Positions 27,443 through 37,218 of a stretch of 64,000 nt of DNA are shown here, in pieces. The DNA lies in assembly GCF_000507765.1 (NCBI RefSeq), contig NZ_KI669403.1, positions 1 to 64,000 on the forward strand. The letters are read 5' to 3'. The notes beneath the pieces are model-generated. The model was given only the letters and a program-made list of their open reading frames with translations. It ran no database searches and had not been told where the DNA came from. The stretch's first letter is position 1; each line of letters starts with the position of its first letter. Origin of the DNA: Streptococcus parasanguinis CC87K. Lineage in GTDB: Bacteria; Bacillota; Bacilli; Lactobacillales; Streptococcaceae. The position numbers were made by a program, and so were the translations under genes.

Positions 27443-27487
27443 GTCAACCACCCTAACATCAATCCTACCTTTTAGAAAGGAAACTAT

Positions 27488-28396
27488 ATGACTAAAGTTA
27501 GAAAAGCAGTCATTCCTGCGGCTGGTTTGGGGACACGCTTCCTCCCAGCTACCAAAGCTTTGGCAAAGGAAATGTTGCCAATCGTTGACAAACCTACGAT
27601 CCAATTCATCGTAGAAGAGGCTCTGAAATCTGGAATTGAGGAAATCCTAGTCGTAACAGGGAAGGCCAAACGTTCGATCGAAGACCATTTCGATTCTAAC
27701 TTTGAATTGGAATACAACCTCGAGCAAAAAGGTAAGACTGACTTACTCAAGTTGGTCAATGATACAACAGCGATCAATCTTCATTTCATCCGCCAAAGTC
27801 ACCCTCGAGGTTTAGGAGACGCTGTTCTGCAGGCGAAAGCTTTTGTTGGAAATGAACCTTTTGTTGTCATGTTGGGAGATGACCTGATGGACATCACCAA
27901 TGACGATGCCTTGCCATTGACCAAACAATTGATGAACGACTACGATGAAACCCATGCATCCACTATCGCTGTGATGGAAGTCCCTCACGAAGAGGTTTCT
28001 TCTTACGGTGTGATCGCACCTCAAGGAGAGGGCATCAATGGTCTCTATAGCGTTGAGACTTTTGTCGAAAAACCAGCTCCAGAAGATGCACCGAGTGATC
28101 TCGCTATTATCGGACGCTACCTCTTGACTCCTGAAATCTTTGATATTCTTGCAAATCAAGAACCAGGTGCTGGCAATGAAATTCAATTGACGGATGCGAT
28201 CGACACCCTCAATAAGACCCAACGAGTCTTTGCCCGTGAATTTAAAGGCCAACGCTACGATGTAGGTGACAAGTTTGGTTTTATGAAAACATCGATTGAT
28301 TATGCTTTGAAGCATCCGCAGGTTAAAGAGGATCTCAAACAGTATATTATTGATCTTGGAAAACAATTAGAAGAATCTGAACAAACTGCAGACTAA
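27488..28396 (+). CDS. galU: UTP-glucose-1-phosphate uridylyltransferase
   Basis: A 302-residue nucleotidyltransferase making UDP-glucose, the donor for capsule, glycolipid and many glycosyltransferases. The signature is [15 protein letters not shown] near residue 10 and GDDL near 130 binds metal. RBS AAGGAAA precedes the ATG. It is the second gene of the gpsA-galU operon. In this window it is a plausible donor supply for the GtrB-like enzyme. Confidence 0.96.
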   Translation: MTKVRKAVIPAAGLGTRFLPATKALAKEMLPIVDKPTIQFIVEEALKSGIEEILVVTGKAKRSIEDHFDSNFELEYNLEQKGKTDLLKLVNDTTAINLHFIRQSHPRGLGDAVLQAKAFVGNEPFVVMLGDDLMDITNDDALPLTKQLMNDYDETHASTIAVMEVPHEEVSSYGVIAPQGEGINGLYSVETFVEKPAPEDAPSDLAIIGRYLLTPEIFDILANQEPGAGNEIQLTDAIDTLNKTQRVFAREFKGQRYDVGDKFGFMKTSIDYALKHPQVKEDLKQYIIDLGKQLEESEQTAD

Positions 28397-28437
28397 AAAA
28401 GAAGGAAGAGAGATTTCATTCTCACTTCCTTTTTTTG
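28397..28437. terminator. Terminator between galU and the C69 dipeptidase
   Basis: AAAAGAAGGAAG pairs with CTTCCTTTTTTT; T tracts on both sides suit the two convergent genes. Confidence 0.75.
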
Positions 28438-28460
28438 TTATATATTATAAACTGTATCGT

Positions 28461-31187
28461 TTAATGAGTTCTACGTTTTTCGATGTAGTAGCCAAATCCA
28501 AAAACTATCAAAAGAACTCCGCCTACCATTGTCGCAATGGAAATACTTTGACCGGTTGATGGTAATTTTTTCTCACCTTTCTTCTCTTCAATTTTTGCTA
28601 CAGATTTATAAACTACACCATAAGTTGAGAAATGAGAGGTTGTAAATGTTACGGCTGACTTATCTTCATTTAGTTGGAATTGGAAGGATTCCAATTGACC
28701 ATTTTCACCGATACCATAAACTGCTTCTACTTCTTTTTGGCTATTTACTGGAATGGTCACAACAGTTGGACTAATTTGATGTACAGGATTATTTTGGTTC
28801 GATAATTGAATATTATATGCCTTGTACTCTTTACCAGCTAGTTCTTTGACATCTTTCAAAACTTCAACAAGAAGACTATAGCCACCTTGAGCAAAATCAG
28901 GGTTTTGCAAGACGATACCTGTTGCCTGGTCTACTAAAATATATGAATTTGTTGGTAAAACTGGGCGACCAACGGTACTAACACTGTTACTATTTGTAGG
29001 AACAACAGTAGTTGTACTACTTGGTGTTGTTTCTGCCTTGCTTGGTTCTGTACTTGATTCTGTGCTTGGTTTCGTTTCTGCCTTACTTGGTTCTGTACTT
29101 GACTCTGTGCTTGGGGTCGTTTCTACCTTGCTTGGTTCTGTACTTGACTCAGTGCTTGGTTTCGTTTCTGCCTTGCTTGGTTCTGTACTTGATTCTGTGC
29201 TTGGTTTCGTTTCTTCCTTACTTGGTTCTGTACTTGACTCTGTGCTTGGGGTCGTTTCTACCTTGCTTGGTTCTGTACTTGACTCAGTGCTTGGTTTCGT
29301 TTCTGCCTTGCTTGGTTCTGTACTTGATTCTGTGCTTGGTTTCGTTTCTTCCTTACTTGGTTCTGTACTTGACTCAGTGCTTGGGGTCGTTTCTACCTTG
29401 CTTGGTTCTGTACTTGACTCAGTGCTTGGTTTCGTTTCTGCCTTGCTTGGTTCTATACTTGACTCAGTGCTTGGTTTCGTTTCTTCCTTGCTTGGCTCCG
29501 TACTTGCTTCGGTGCTTGGGGTCGTTTCTGCCTTGCTTGGCTCCGTGCTTGCTTCGGTGCTTGGGGTTGTTTCTGCCTTGCTTGGCTCCGTACTTGACTC
29601 TGTTGGATCCTTGTAGTCATCTGGTAAAGATGCTCGGTATGGATCATCTGTACGACCTGCTTCTTTTAGAGTTGCAGACAATTCAGACTCATATTGCTTG
29701 AATTGTTTGAAAAGACGTTCAGAACGAGCTAAAGCATCCTCAGTCACCTTATCTTCAACTGCTTTTGCTGCAGCTTCATCAGCTTTCAAGGCAGCGTATT
29801 TTGCATCGCTCACTTTTTGTTCGATAATGAGCTGTTCTTCTAGTGCTTTCCAGTGATTTTGGATAGATTTTCCAAAGAGATCTTGGTTATTGATGGCCAT
29901 TTGGTCGATGTGCCATACTGTCCAATACCATGAATTTGGATCATAAGTAGCCGTTTGAGGTTTAAAAGCTTCGTAAGTATCTTTTACATTTCCATAGAAT
30001 GGAACATAAGGGGTATTCCGTGAAGGTCCCATGCCGAGCCATACAGTTCCACCAAATGATTTTGGAAGGTTTGGATTGATTTGATAGACATGGGCATCGA
30101 TCACATTTTCGTTTCCTAAAGCATATTTGTATTGGTCTTTACGAACAGTATCGTTGCTACCATCATCACCTTGTTTCTTAACACCAATTTGATCATCTGG
30201 TACAAAGCGTCCATTCAAGTGTTCAAAACGGTTGCGTTGCAAGGCAAACGCATCTTCTAAGGTGTATTTTTTGTTTGGATCGGTTGGTGAACGGAAAAGT
30301 TCATACTCATCATCCTCATAGGTGACTTTAGAGTCTGGATCTAGCAAGGTGATTCCTGCATAGGTCCGTGAGCGGTCTCCTTCAGCATATTTTTCTGGTC
30401 CATAAGATTTAGCGATATGGAAATTGCCATCTTTGTCTGTCTTGTAGTTACCAGATTCCTTGGCTACTTTTTCGACATCTTTAGAGGCAATGACATTTTC
30501 AGTGTCATTCAAATCAACATGACCTAGGTAGTAGGTATTGGCAAAAACTGCATATTTATCTTCTGGAACTTTAACCGCTACATATTGGTGGCCAGAAAGA
30601 ATTTCCATATACCAAGTTTCATTTTGGTCTGCAAAGACAACCACATTTCCTTCAGCTGAACCTTTTTCTTCGATGACTTTAGCTAGAAATTCAACCCCTT
30701 CACGAGCTGACTTAACGCGTGGTAACACTACGTCCAACATAGCAGCTTCTGGAATTCCGTTTTCTGTCAATGGGTCCGTCTTCAAGACTTTCTTATTCGG
30801 GATAGCTGTTACTGTCGCAGTCATGGATACACCGGCTTCGTTAAATCCGTGTTCACCAAAAGCACCGTTACTACCATCTCCACGAGCAGAGTCATAAGTC
30901 GCTGTGTATTTCATTTCACTAGCAGCATGTGGATAGGTAAAACCATTGGATTCGTCTTCCAGTTGATCCCCTTCCTTATAGTTCTTCGCATCAACCACCA
31001 CATAGTTCTTGTTGTGCTTGCCACCATTTGGATAGTATGGGTAATCTTCTGTCCGACCAAAGAGAGTGGTCCCATCCTTGGTCAATTGCCGACCAATGAT
31101 AAAGCCACAACAGGCTTGAACTGCTTGAACTGGTAGGAGCAAAAATGTCATTGCTACCAATGAAAGTTTAAACAACCATTTCTTCAT
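28461..31187 (-). CDS. LPXTG-anchored C69-family dipeptidase with Ser/Thr/Glu/Pro repeats
   Basis: A 908-residue surface peptidase. A signal peptide ends at about residue 25 and is followed by ACCGFIIG; the Cys exposed after processing is the expected N-terminal nucleophile of C69 enzymes (PepD type). The catalytic domain runs to about residue 530. Residues 540-740 are about a dozen 15-residue repeats (TEPSKAETKPSTESS and variants, 45 bp each). A further beta-rich domain precedes LPSTG near residue 878 and a KRR tail. RBS AAAAGGAGAT. Most C69 dipeptidases are cytoplasmic, so wall anchoring is notable. The stalk could be a glycosylation target. Confidence 0.9.
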   Translation of the reverse strand: MKKWLFKLSLVAMTFLLLPVQAVQACCGFIIGRQLTKDGTTLFGRTEDYPYYPNGGKHNKNYVVVDAKNYKEGDQLEDESNGFTYPHAASEMKYTATYDSARGDGSNGAFGEHGFNEAGVSMTATVTAIPNKKVLKTDPLTENGIPEAAMLDVVLPRVKSAREGVEFLAKVIEEKGSAEGNVVVFADQNETWYMEILSGHQYVAVKVPEDKYAVFANTYYLGHVDLNDTENVIASKDVEKVAKESGNYKTDKDGNFHIAKSYGPEKYAEGDRSRTYAGITLLDPDSKVTYEDDEYELFRSPTDPNKKYTLEDAFALQRNRFEHLNGRFVPDDQIGVKKQGDDGSNDTVRKDQYKYALGNENVIDAHVYQINPNLPKSFGGTVWLGMGPSRNTPYVPFYGNVKDTYEAFKPQTATYDPNSWYWTVWHIDQMAINNQDLFGKSIQNHWKALEEQLIIEQKVSDAKYAALKADEAAAKAVEDKVTEDALARSERLFKQFKQYESELSATLKEAGRTDDPYRASLPDDYKDPTESSTEPSKAETTPSTEASTEPSKAETTPSTEASTEPSKEETKPSTESSIEPSKAETKPSTESSTEPSKVETTPSTESSTEPSKEETKPSTESSTEPSKAETKPSTESSTEPSKVETTPSTESSTEPSKEETKPSTESSTEPSKAETKPSTESSTEPSKVETTPSTESSTEPSKAETKPSTESSTEPSKAETTPSSTTTVVPTNSNSVSTVGRPVLPTNSYILVDQATGIVLQNPDFAQGGYSLLVEVLKDVKELAGKEYKAYNIQLSNQNNPVHQISPTVVTIPVNSQKEVEAVYGIGENGQLESFQFQLNEDKSAVTFTTSHFSTYGVVYKSVAKIEEKKGEKKLPSTGQSISIATMVGGVLLIVFGFGYYIEKRRTH

Positions 31188-31277
31188 GGCAAATCTCCTT
31201 TTCGAATACTCCTTTTAGTAAAAAAAGATAGCATTCCCGATTTTTTATACCTCCAGTTTACATCTTTTTGTTCATTT

Positions 31278-31292
31278 TTGCAAACGCTTACC
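31278..31292. promoter_or_regulatory. Candidate CcpA (cre) site upstream of the C69 dipeptidase
   Basis: TTGCAAACGCTTACC agrees with the cre consensus at all but the last position. It is about 90 bases ahead of the ATG. Apart from this and the 175-bp repeat, 31188-31603 shows nothing. Confidence 0.5.
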
Positions 31293-31426
31293 AGACTTGT
31301 TTTTATTCTATTTTTTACTAAATTATCTTTCTATCAACTCATTTCTATGTAAATTATATATATTTATTGAGATTTCAAACAATTTTCTGTTAGTTTACGA
31401 TTGCGCTACATTTTTTAGGAAAAAAA

Positions 31427-31601
31427 GAGGCTGGGACAAAAGTCCTGGCCTCTCAATTGTTTTTGGATTGTCGAGCAAGACGCAGTGGTTGAGTGGGCTC
31501 TACTACGCTGATTTCATCAGCTTTTACAGCCCTACTCAACTGTGCGGAGGTGGGACGACGAAATCGAATTCTAACGAATTACCGATTTCTGTCCCACTCT
31601 C
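31427..31601 (-). repeat. 175-bp intergenic repeat, copy 3
   Basis: Reverse orientation of the element at 4436-4610. It begins two bases after the rhomboid protease stop codon, reading with that gene. Confidence 0.9.
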
Positions 31602-31603
31602 TC

Positions 31604-32281
31604 TTAAAATAGATTCAAGATTTTACCTAAGAAATAAAGGAAAAGCAGGAGATAAGATAAGGCTGCACTAATCTGATAGGTTCGGTTCATAAAGCGAGCC
31701 TCTCCTCTTATTGGAAAGACATAAGCCAACATGACCCCAGCTACTAAGCCACCAATGTGACCCGCCATACTGATGTCTGGCATAAAACTAAAGATCAGAT
31801 TGACCACAATCAAGCTGGTATAGGACTGACTCAAGTGGCGAATATAGGGACTTTGGACAATAAAGCGCAGAGCGCCAATGGTCCCAAACAGTCCAAAGAG
31901 GGCTGTAGAAGCGCCTGCCGCAATCACATCTGGTGTAAAAATAGCAACAAAGACATTACCCATCATGCCTGATAAGAGATAAAGAGCTAAGAAAGCCTTG
32001 GAACCAAAGAGATCTTCTGCCAAACGTCCCAAGTAATAGAGGGTGATCATATTGAGCACAAAATGTTCTAGGCCGATATGAACAAAAGTAGCTGTCACTA
32101 TTCGCCATAACTGGCTAGGATCGACTTTCACAGCCTCTCCAATAATACCACCGCTATAGTAAACAGCAGCACCCGTTTGGTAGTCGCCTCCAAATCGGAT
32201 AAACATAGAAAGAAAGACTGCCGTTGTGACGAGCAACAAGAGGCTGGTCACAGGATAACGACGATCAAAGAGTAACTTCAT
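31604..32281 (-). CDS. Rhomboid family intramembrane serine protease
   Basis: A 225-residue membrane protein with about six or seven helices. The catalytic Ser is in GASTALFGLFG near residue 125 and the His in MAGHIGGLVAGVML near 175. Such proteases cut substrates inside the membrane. Its start overlaps the end of the formyl-THF cyclo-ligase gene by 17 bases. The pairing with that gene is conserved in pneumococcus. Confidence 0.93.
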   Translation of the reverse strand: MKLLFDRRYPVTSLLLLVTTAVFLSMFIRFGGDYQTGAAVYYSGGIIGEAVKVDPSQLWRIVTATFVHIGLEHFVLNMITLYYLGRLAEDLFGSKAFLALYLLSGMMGNVFVAIFTPDVIAAGASTALFGLFGTIGALRFIVQSPYIRHLSQSYTSLIVVNLIFSFMPDISMAGHIGGLVAGVMLAYVFPIRGEARFMNRTYQISAALSYLLLFLYFLGKILNLF

Positions 32282-32804
32282 AGACTAGCACCTCCTGAAC
32301 GGCCTGATCAAAAACATCTGGTTGAAACTCCTTCTGCTGGATGGAATAAATCGTACTCACCGTTCTCCCAGTATAATCTGCTAAATAACGATCATAATAG
32401 CCACCGCCATAGCCAATTCGGTAGCCTTTTGACTGGAAGACCAAGCCCGGTACATGGATCAGATCAATCTCTGCTTTATCCACAACCTGCCCCCTTTCAT
32501 TAGGCTCCAGCAAACCAAAGCGACTCTCTTCCAAAATTTCAGGATCGTATTCCACAAATTCCATCCGACCTTGTGGATAGGTACGGGGAACACAGACGCG
32601 TTTTCCAAGTTGAAGAGCAGCTTGGATCAAGCCAGCTGTGGAAAATTCGTGGTCAAAGGACAGATAGGTCGCAAGGGTCTTTGCCTCCTGAAAGGCTGGA
32701 AGCTCCAAGAGACGTTGAGTGAGCTGTTCATCTGCTTGAGTTTTCACGGATTCTGGCAACCGTTTCATGGCTGCTATGGTTTCTTTTCGTAGTGTTTTCT
32801 TCAT
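32265..32804 (-). CDS. 5-formyltetrahydrofolate cyclo-ligase
   Basis: A 179-residue ATP-dependent enzyme converting 5-formyl-THF to 5,10-methenyl-THF. The family hallmarks are the basic N-terminus (RKETIAAMKRL), YLSFDHEF near residue 45 and the C-terminal GYRIGYGGGYYDRYL. RBS AAGGAGTAGGG. First gene of a two-gene operon with the rhomboid protease. Confidence 0.93.
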   Translation of the reverse strand: MKKTLRKETIAAMKRLPESVKTQADEQLTQRLLELPAFQEAKTLATYLSFDHEFSTAGLIQAALQLGKRVCVPRTYPQGRMEFVEYDPEILEESRFGLLEPNERGQVVDKAEIDLIHVPGLVFQSKGYRIGYGGGYYDRYLADYTGRTVSTIYSIQQKEFQPDVFDQAVQEVLVYEVTL

Positions 32805-32875
32805 TCCCTACTCCTTTTGTATAGCTTTAATTGTATCATTTTTTATGAAACATCCGAACAGTTTGCACACAAGAA

Positions 32876-32905
32876 AATAAAAATCCAACTCCAGACGGAG
32901 TTGAA
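32876..32905 (-). terminator. Terminator of dapL
   Basis: Stem CAACTCC/GGAGTTG followed by ATTTTTATTTT on the minus strand. Confidence 0.8.
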
Positions 32906-32913
32906 TCAATCCC

Positions 32914-34047
32914 TTATTGGTTGGCCTTCATTTTCAAAAATTTGCCAATGTTATCCACAGCAAAGGGAAGGGCAGCCTCATTTGGGCTCATCTTCGGATG
33001 GTGCAGGGCATAAGGGGTATCAATTCCCAGCCAGAACATGACTCCAGGGACCTTGCTCAAGAGAAAGCCAAAGTCTTCTCCTGTCATCGCTGGCAAGATA
33101 TCAATCAGGTTCACGTCTTCCTCAGCTGTGAAAAAGTCCATGAGTTCTTTGGCTAACTCTGGTTGGTTTTCCACAGGCAGGTAACCTCCTTGCTTGAGTT
33201 CCAGATCTAATTCTACATCAAAAGCGGCTGCAACCCCTTCCGCAATCGTTTTGACCCGTTTTTGAGTCAGGAGGTTCATCTCCATGGTCAAGGTCCGGAT
33301 GGTCCCATGAAGGAAGGCCGTCTCAGCGATCACATTATTGGTGGTTCCTGCATGCATGGAACCAAAGGTCACCACAGCACCTTCAATTGGATCGACATTT
33401 CGACTCACGACCGATTGGACTTGGGTAATGAAGTAAGAAGCTGCTACAAGAGCATCATTGGCCTCATGTGGAAAGGCAGCATGCCCTCCCTTACCTGTAA
33501 AGGTAATCTTGACTTCACAGGTCCCCGCAAAAAGGGTACCCGTATTAGTCGCAATGTCTCCCACCTTCAAATCAGGGCGCACATGCAGACCATAAAATTC
33601 ATCAGGGAGCCAGTCGCCAAAAGCATTGTCCTTATACATGAGCATCCCACCAGCCTCGTTTTCTTCAGCCGGTTGGAAGAGAAAGAGCAGGTTATTTTTT
33701 GGTTGCACTTGAACCAGTTGATCCAAAAGCCCAAGGGCTGTCGTCATGTGCATATCATGACCACAAGCATGCATCCGTCCTTCGTGCTTGGAGGCAAAAT
33801 CAAGGCCCGTTTGTTCCACTATCGGTAAGCCATCGATATCTGTCCGCCAACCAATGGTTTTTTCAGGAGCAGACCCATGGAGATAAACCATGATCCCGGT
33901 CCGCCAAGTCCGTTGCTCTACAAAGTCCTTGTCTGCTGTGATCTCTGCGATTCGCTCTAAGAGGTAGGCTTGGGTTTCAAATTCTTCCAATCCAATTTCA
34001 GGGATTTGGTGCAAATCCCGTCTGATTTTAATTAAGTCCAATGTCAT
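32914..34047 (-). CDS. dapL: N-acetyldiaminopimelate deacetylase (M20 family)
   Basis: A 377-residue M20 metallo-amidohydrolase. Metal-binding segments are HACGHDMHM near residue 95 and PAEENEAGG near 132. Because it lies just downstream of dapH, the acetyl-branch enzyme of lysine synthesis, it most likely removes the acetyl group from N-acetyl-LL-2,6-diaminopimelate. The same order exists in pneumococcus. A 175-bp repeat separates the two genes. General M20 amidohydrolase activity cannot be excluded. Confidence 0.85.
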   Translation of the reverse strand: MTLDLIKIRRDLHQIPEIGLEEFETQAYLLERIAEITADKDFVEQRTWRTGIMVYLHGSAPEKTIGWRTDIDGLPIVEQTGLDFASKHEGRMHACGHDMHMTTALGLLDQLVQVQPKNNLLFLFQPAEENEAGGMLMYKDNAFGDWLPDEFYGLHVRPDLKVGDIATNTGTLFAGTCEVKITFTGKGGHAAFPHEANDALVAASYFITQVQSVVSRNVDPIEGAVVTFGSMHAGTTNNVIAETAFLHGTIRTLTMEMNLLTQKRVKTIAEGVAAAFDVELDLELKQGGYLPVENQPELAKELMDFFTAEEDVNLIDILPAMTGEDFGFLLSKVPGVMFWLGIDTPYALHHPKMSPNEAALPFAVDNIGKFLKMKANQ

Positions 34048-34069
34048 CGTTGTCTTCTTTCTATTAGAA

Positions 34070-34244
34070 GAGGCTGAGACAAAAGTCTTAGCCTCTCAAT
34101 TGTTTTTGGATTGTCAAGCAAGACGCAGTGGTTGAGTGGGCTCTACTACGCTGATTTCATCAGCTTTTACAGCCCTACTCAACTGTGCGGAGGTGGGACG
34201 ACGAAATCGAATTCTAACGAATTACCGATTTCTGTCCCACTCTC
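34070..34244 (-). repeat. 175-bp intergenic repeat, copy 4
   Basis: Same element, reverse orientation, lying 9 bases after the dapH stop codon and between dapH and dapL. Confidence 0.9.
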
Positions 34245-34253
34245 ATTTCTATC

Positions 34254-34952
34254 TTACAAATTGCGCAAAGCGTCTTCCAAGGCTGTTTTTTGTTGTGTTT
34301 TTTCGTCAATTTCCTTGATGATGCGAGCTGGAACACCAGCTACGACCACATTTTCAGGGACATCTTGAGTAACGATAGCGCCAGCGGCAACGACTGAACC
34401 GTTCCCTACTTGAACCCCTTCAATCACAACAGCATTGGCACCGACCAAGACATTATCACCGATCCGAACCGGCTCAGCAGAAGCTGGCTCAATGACACCC
34501 GCAAGAACGGCACCTGCACCGATGTGGCTGTTTTTACCAACTGTTGCACGGCCACCAAGGATAGCTCCCATATCAATCATAGTACCAGCACCGATTTCAG
34601 CACCAATATTGATGATAGCACCCATCATCACGACAGCATTGTCTTCGATGGTCACTTGGTCACGGATAATAGCACCCGGTTCGATACGCGCATTCAGGTA
34701 GCGCTTATCAAGCAAAGGAACAGCTGAATTCCGGCCATCTTGTTCCACCACATAATCCTTGTTCTCTGTCAAGTTGGCAAGAAGGGGCTCGATATCTTTC
34801 CAGTCACCGAACAACACATTACCTAGTTTTGTGACAGAAGCAGGAACAGCCGTTGCCAATTCCCCTTCAAAGGTTACTTTCACATTTGTTTTCTTTTCTG
34901 CATTTCCAATAAAAGCGATAATTTCTTGAGCAGACATTTTTTGTGCTGTCAT
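34254..34952 (-). CDS. dapH: Tetrahydrodipicolinate N-acetyltransferase
   Basis: A 232-residue trimeric left-handed beta-helix acetyltransferase of the lysine/DAP pathway. Hexapeptide repeats are seen from about residue 90 ([36 protein letters not shown]). The ATG at 34952 gives the family N-terminus [12 protein letters not shown] and has GGAG six bases upstream. It is followed by dapL, which acts later in the same pathway. Confidence 0.95.
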   Translation of the reverse strand: MTAQKMSAQEIIAFIGNAEKKTNVKVTFEGELATAVPASVTKLGNVLFGDWKDIEPLLANLTENKDYVVEQDGRNSAVPLLDKRYLNARIEPGAIIRDQVTIEDNAVVMMGAIINIGAEIGAGTMIDMGAILGGRATVGKNSHIGAGAVLAGVIEPASAEPVRIGDNVLVGANAVVIEGVQVGNGSVVAAGAIVTQDVPENVVVAGVPARIIKEIDEKTQQKTALEDALRNL

Positions 34953-35017
34953 AAGATTCTCCATTCATTTCAATTAAAGGTATCCATATTATACCACAAT
35001 CCCAAAGAGATGAACAC

Positions 35018-36259
35018 CTAAGGCGACGTGCTTGTAGCCGAATCCTTCAGGCCTGTCATTTCACTGATGGTGCGATTGCTTCCAAAGTGAATCGTAACTA
35101 AATGCGCATCAGACAGTTTGTAGTAAAAGATTAGGAAGGACTCTGAACTCATCATACTCGACCAAGAAACACGGCTAGGAATTCCTACTGTATTCACAAG
35201 ATCTGAATAGCTGGTTCCTATTTTAATATTGGCAAAATCCTCTCTGTTCAAACTGCCATTTTTATTGGCTAAACGCTCACTGTTTAAGTTCTCAAAATTA
35301 AGAGAAGATAGACGGCTACTAATCATATTTGAAAGCAAAACAGATACAGAAGAAGGGGATCCTTCAGCCTCATAATCCAAGCTTGTCATGAAAGGACCGA
35401 CACTACCCTCTTGGTAGGTTTCTTCCCCACTACTAGCCTTGCCCAGTACAGCTACCACATCCTGCGGAGACAGATAAGTTGAAGAGGTACGGCCTTGATC
35501 CCCCTCACTTAAACCAGGAATCAGGGAAATCGCCTTCTCATAGGTCACTTGAAACTGAAATTCACCTTCCGGTGCAATCAAGGTACTCGTACCACTCTTC
35601 AAGGTTTCCTTTCTAGTTCCATAAGACCGACCAGTGCTTCCATATTCACTAGTAGTAGAAGAAGGATTTTCCTCACTATGGATACCTCCTGAAGCCAGAT
35701 AGGCAAATAATCCCAGCATGGCCAATAATCCAAAAAAGGCTGCCAGCGAAGACCCTCCACTATTAGAGGAAGGAGAGTAGGTTTTCGCCCTATCCGATTG
35801 GGAGTCTAGTACCGTTTGTCTTGGTTCTGAATGCCTGCTTCCCCCTATTGAAGCCAGGTCAGCTTCTGAAATCAAGCGGCTCCCACCCTGGTGCTCTACT
35901 TTTTTCTCAGCTGAAGGAGACTGCCCTATTGTATCTTGTGCTGGTGTTTCTGACCTTGCTTCTTCTGTTAGTGGTGTAGCAAGAACGACCTGAGCTGATT
36001 CGTCTTCAGGTGTAGCAAATGAGCCTTCCTTTGGATCATACGATTCCTCCTTCACACTAATCGCTGGTTCGTCTTTTCGTTCCTCTTCTTGTTTCACCTC
36101 TTCCTGAAAAGTAGGGACTTCTACCACTTCTGGCTCTTTTGTGAGCGTATCTTCTAGCTTCTCAGGACTTCCTTTTTCTAAGGGTGCTTCTTTCGGCTGG
36201 CCTTTCGAAAACCGACTCTGGTGCTCATTTCGTAGATGCGACCAGTCTTTATTTCCCAT
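35018..36259 (-). CDS. Membrane-anchored protein of a local five-member family (1)
   Basis: A 413-residue protein with an acidic, disordered cytoplasmic N-terminus (about 1-180), one membrane helix (LAAFFGLLAMLGLFAYLA near 185) and an extracellular domain. The outer part has two modules with SPQDVVAVLGKAS and GTSYSDLVNTVGIPSRV, the pattern of BLIP/SmpA-like repeats (a small beta-rich fold). It shares HQGGSRLISEADLASIG with the next gene. RBS AAAGGAGAGG. Function is unknown; regulation or binding of a cell-envelope protein is possible but unsupported. Confidence 0.75.
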   Translation of the reverse strand: MGNKDWSHLRNEHQSRFSKGQPKEAPLEKGSPEKLEDTLTKEPEVVEVPTFQEEVKQEEERKDEPAISVKEESYDPKEGSFATPEDESAQVVLATPLTEEARSETPAQDTIGQSPSAEKKVEHQGGSRLISEADLASIGGSRHSEPRQTVLDSQSDRAKTYSPSSNSGGSSLAAFFGLLAMLGLFAYLASGGIHSEENPSSTTSEYGSTGRSYGTRKETLKSGTSTLIAPEGEFQFQVTYEKAISLIPGLSEGDQGRTSSTYLSPQDVVAVLGKASSGEETYQEGSVGPFMTSLDYEAEGSPSSVSVLLSNMISSRLSSLNFENLNSERLANKNGSLNREDFANIKIGTSYSDLVNTVGIPSRVSWSSMMSSESFLIFYYKLSDAHLVTIHFGSNRTISEMTGLKDSATSTSP

Positions 36260-36298
36260 TGTCCTCTCCTTTTATTTAAAATGCTTCGGCTGATTTTT

Positions 36299-37204
36299 TT
36301 ACTGTGCTGTAGATGTAGAGGAAGCTGGTGTGGTCGCTACCTCTTTCGATTTGATATCCTTGATGGTTTGCCGGCTATCAAAATGGATTTGAACCGTTTG
36401 AGAATCCGATAATCGATAGGTAAAGGAAGGCGCTTCCCCGTAACCTAAAAGCCCAGATACATATATTTCATCCGGAATCCCTACCGTATTGAGTAGGTCT
36501 AAATAAGGCATTCCGACCTTGATAGTGGCAAAATCGTCCTTCGTCAAGCTCCCATTCTTATTCGCAAATCGGTCACTTTTTAAGTGTTTCAAACTTAAAA
36601 GAGAGATCCTGTAAAAGGCACCTGTTTTTTCAAGAAGAACCTTCCCATCTGCATCCTTTGATTGGTAATCTAATGTCAGCAAAAAGGGACTGGAACTGCT
36701 ATCACTATACGTTGCTTCCCCACTCCTTGCTTTACCTAATGCTGCAACGACATCTTGTGGGTCTACCGTCCCAAAAGAGGTCTTTTTTTCTTCCACTGCA
36801 AAATTAGGAATAAGAGACATGGCCTTTTCATAGATTGGCTGAAATTGAAATTCATTAGCTGAGGCGATATAAGAACTATTTTCACTGGTCAGATATTCCG
36901 TTCTGATACCATCACGTGATAAACCATTGATTCCCTCACTCGAAGAAGATGAAGAAGAGCTTTTATTAACTTCGTTTTGAAGCACAAACACAAAAGCCAT
37001 TAACAAGGCGAACCACCCAAAAAATCGCAAAAGCGAACCAATCCCCTCTTTTGAGGAAGAAGGGGAAGACGCCATCGTATCTGAATGGCTTCTAGTATCC
37101 TGATGATTGTCCATCCCTATTGAAGCCAGATCGGCTTCTGAAATCAAGCGGCTCCCACCCTGGTGAGATGAATCTGCCTTGATATCTGTCCGATGATCGT
37201 CCAA
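36299..37204 (-). CDS. Membrane-anchored protein of a local five-member family (2)
   Basis: A 301-residue paralog of the previous protein with a TTG start behind AAGGGAG. It keeps HQGGSRLISEADLASIG, one membrane helix near residue 65, a Ser-rich linker and two modules (DPQDVVAALGKARS and GMPYLDLLNTVGIPDEI). The cytoplasmic part is much shorter. It is co-oriented and 39 bases from its paralog. Function unknown. Confidence 0.75.
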   Translation of the reverse strand: MDDHRTDIKADSSHQGGSRLISEADLASIGMDNHQDTRSHSDTMASSPSSSKEGIGSLLRFFGWFALLMAFVFVLQNEVNKSSSSSSSSEGINGLSRDGIRTEYLTSENSSYIASANEFQFQPIYEKAMSLIPNFAVEEKKTSFGTVDPQDVVAALGKARSGEATYSDSSSSPFLLTLDYQSKDADGKVLLEKTGAFYRISLLSLKHLKSDRFANKNGSLTKDDFATIKVGMPYLDLLNTVGIPDEIYVSGLLGYGEAPSFTYRLSDSQTVQIHFDSRQTIKDIKSKEVATTPASSTSTAQ

Positions 37205-37218
37205 TGTTGTCTCCCTTC

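Noticed and set aside
29012..29701. Two Leu/Ser-rich ORFs opposite the dipeptidase repeats
   Set aside because: They are mirror frames of the 45-bp repeat with no ribosome site.
34136..34318. Recurrent small ORFs starting MGSTTLISSAFTALL in or near several repeats
   Set aside because: They follow the 175-bp repeat wherever it lies, without ribosome sites, so they are by-products of the element.
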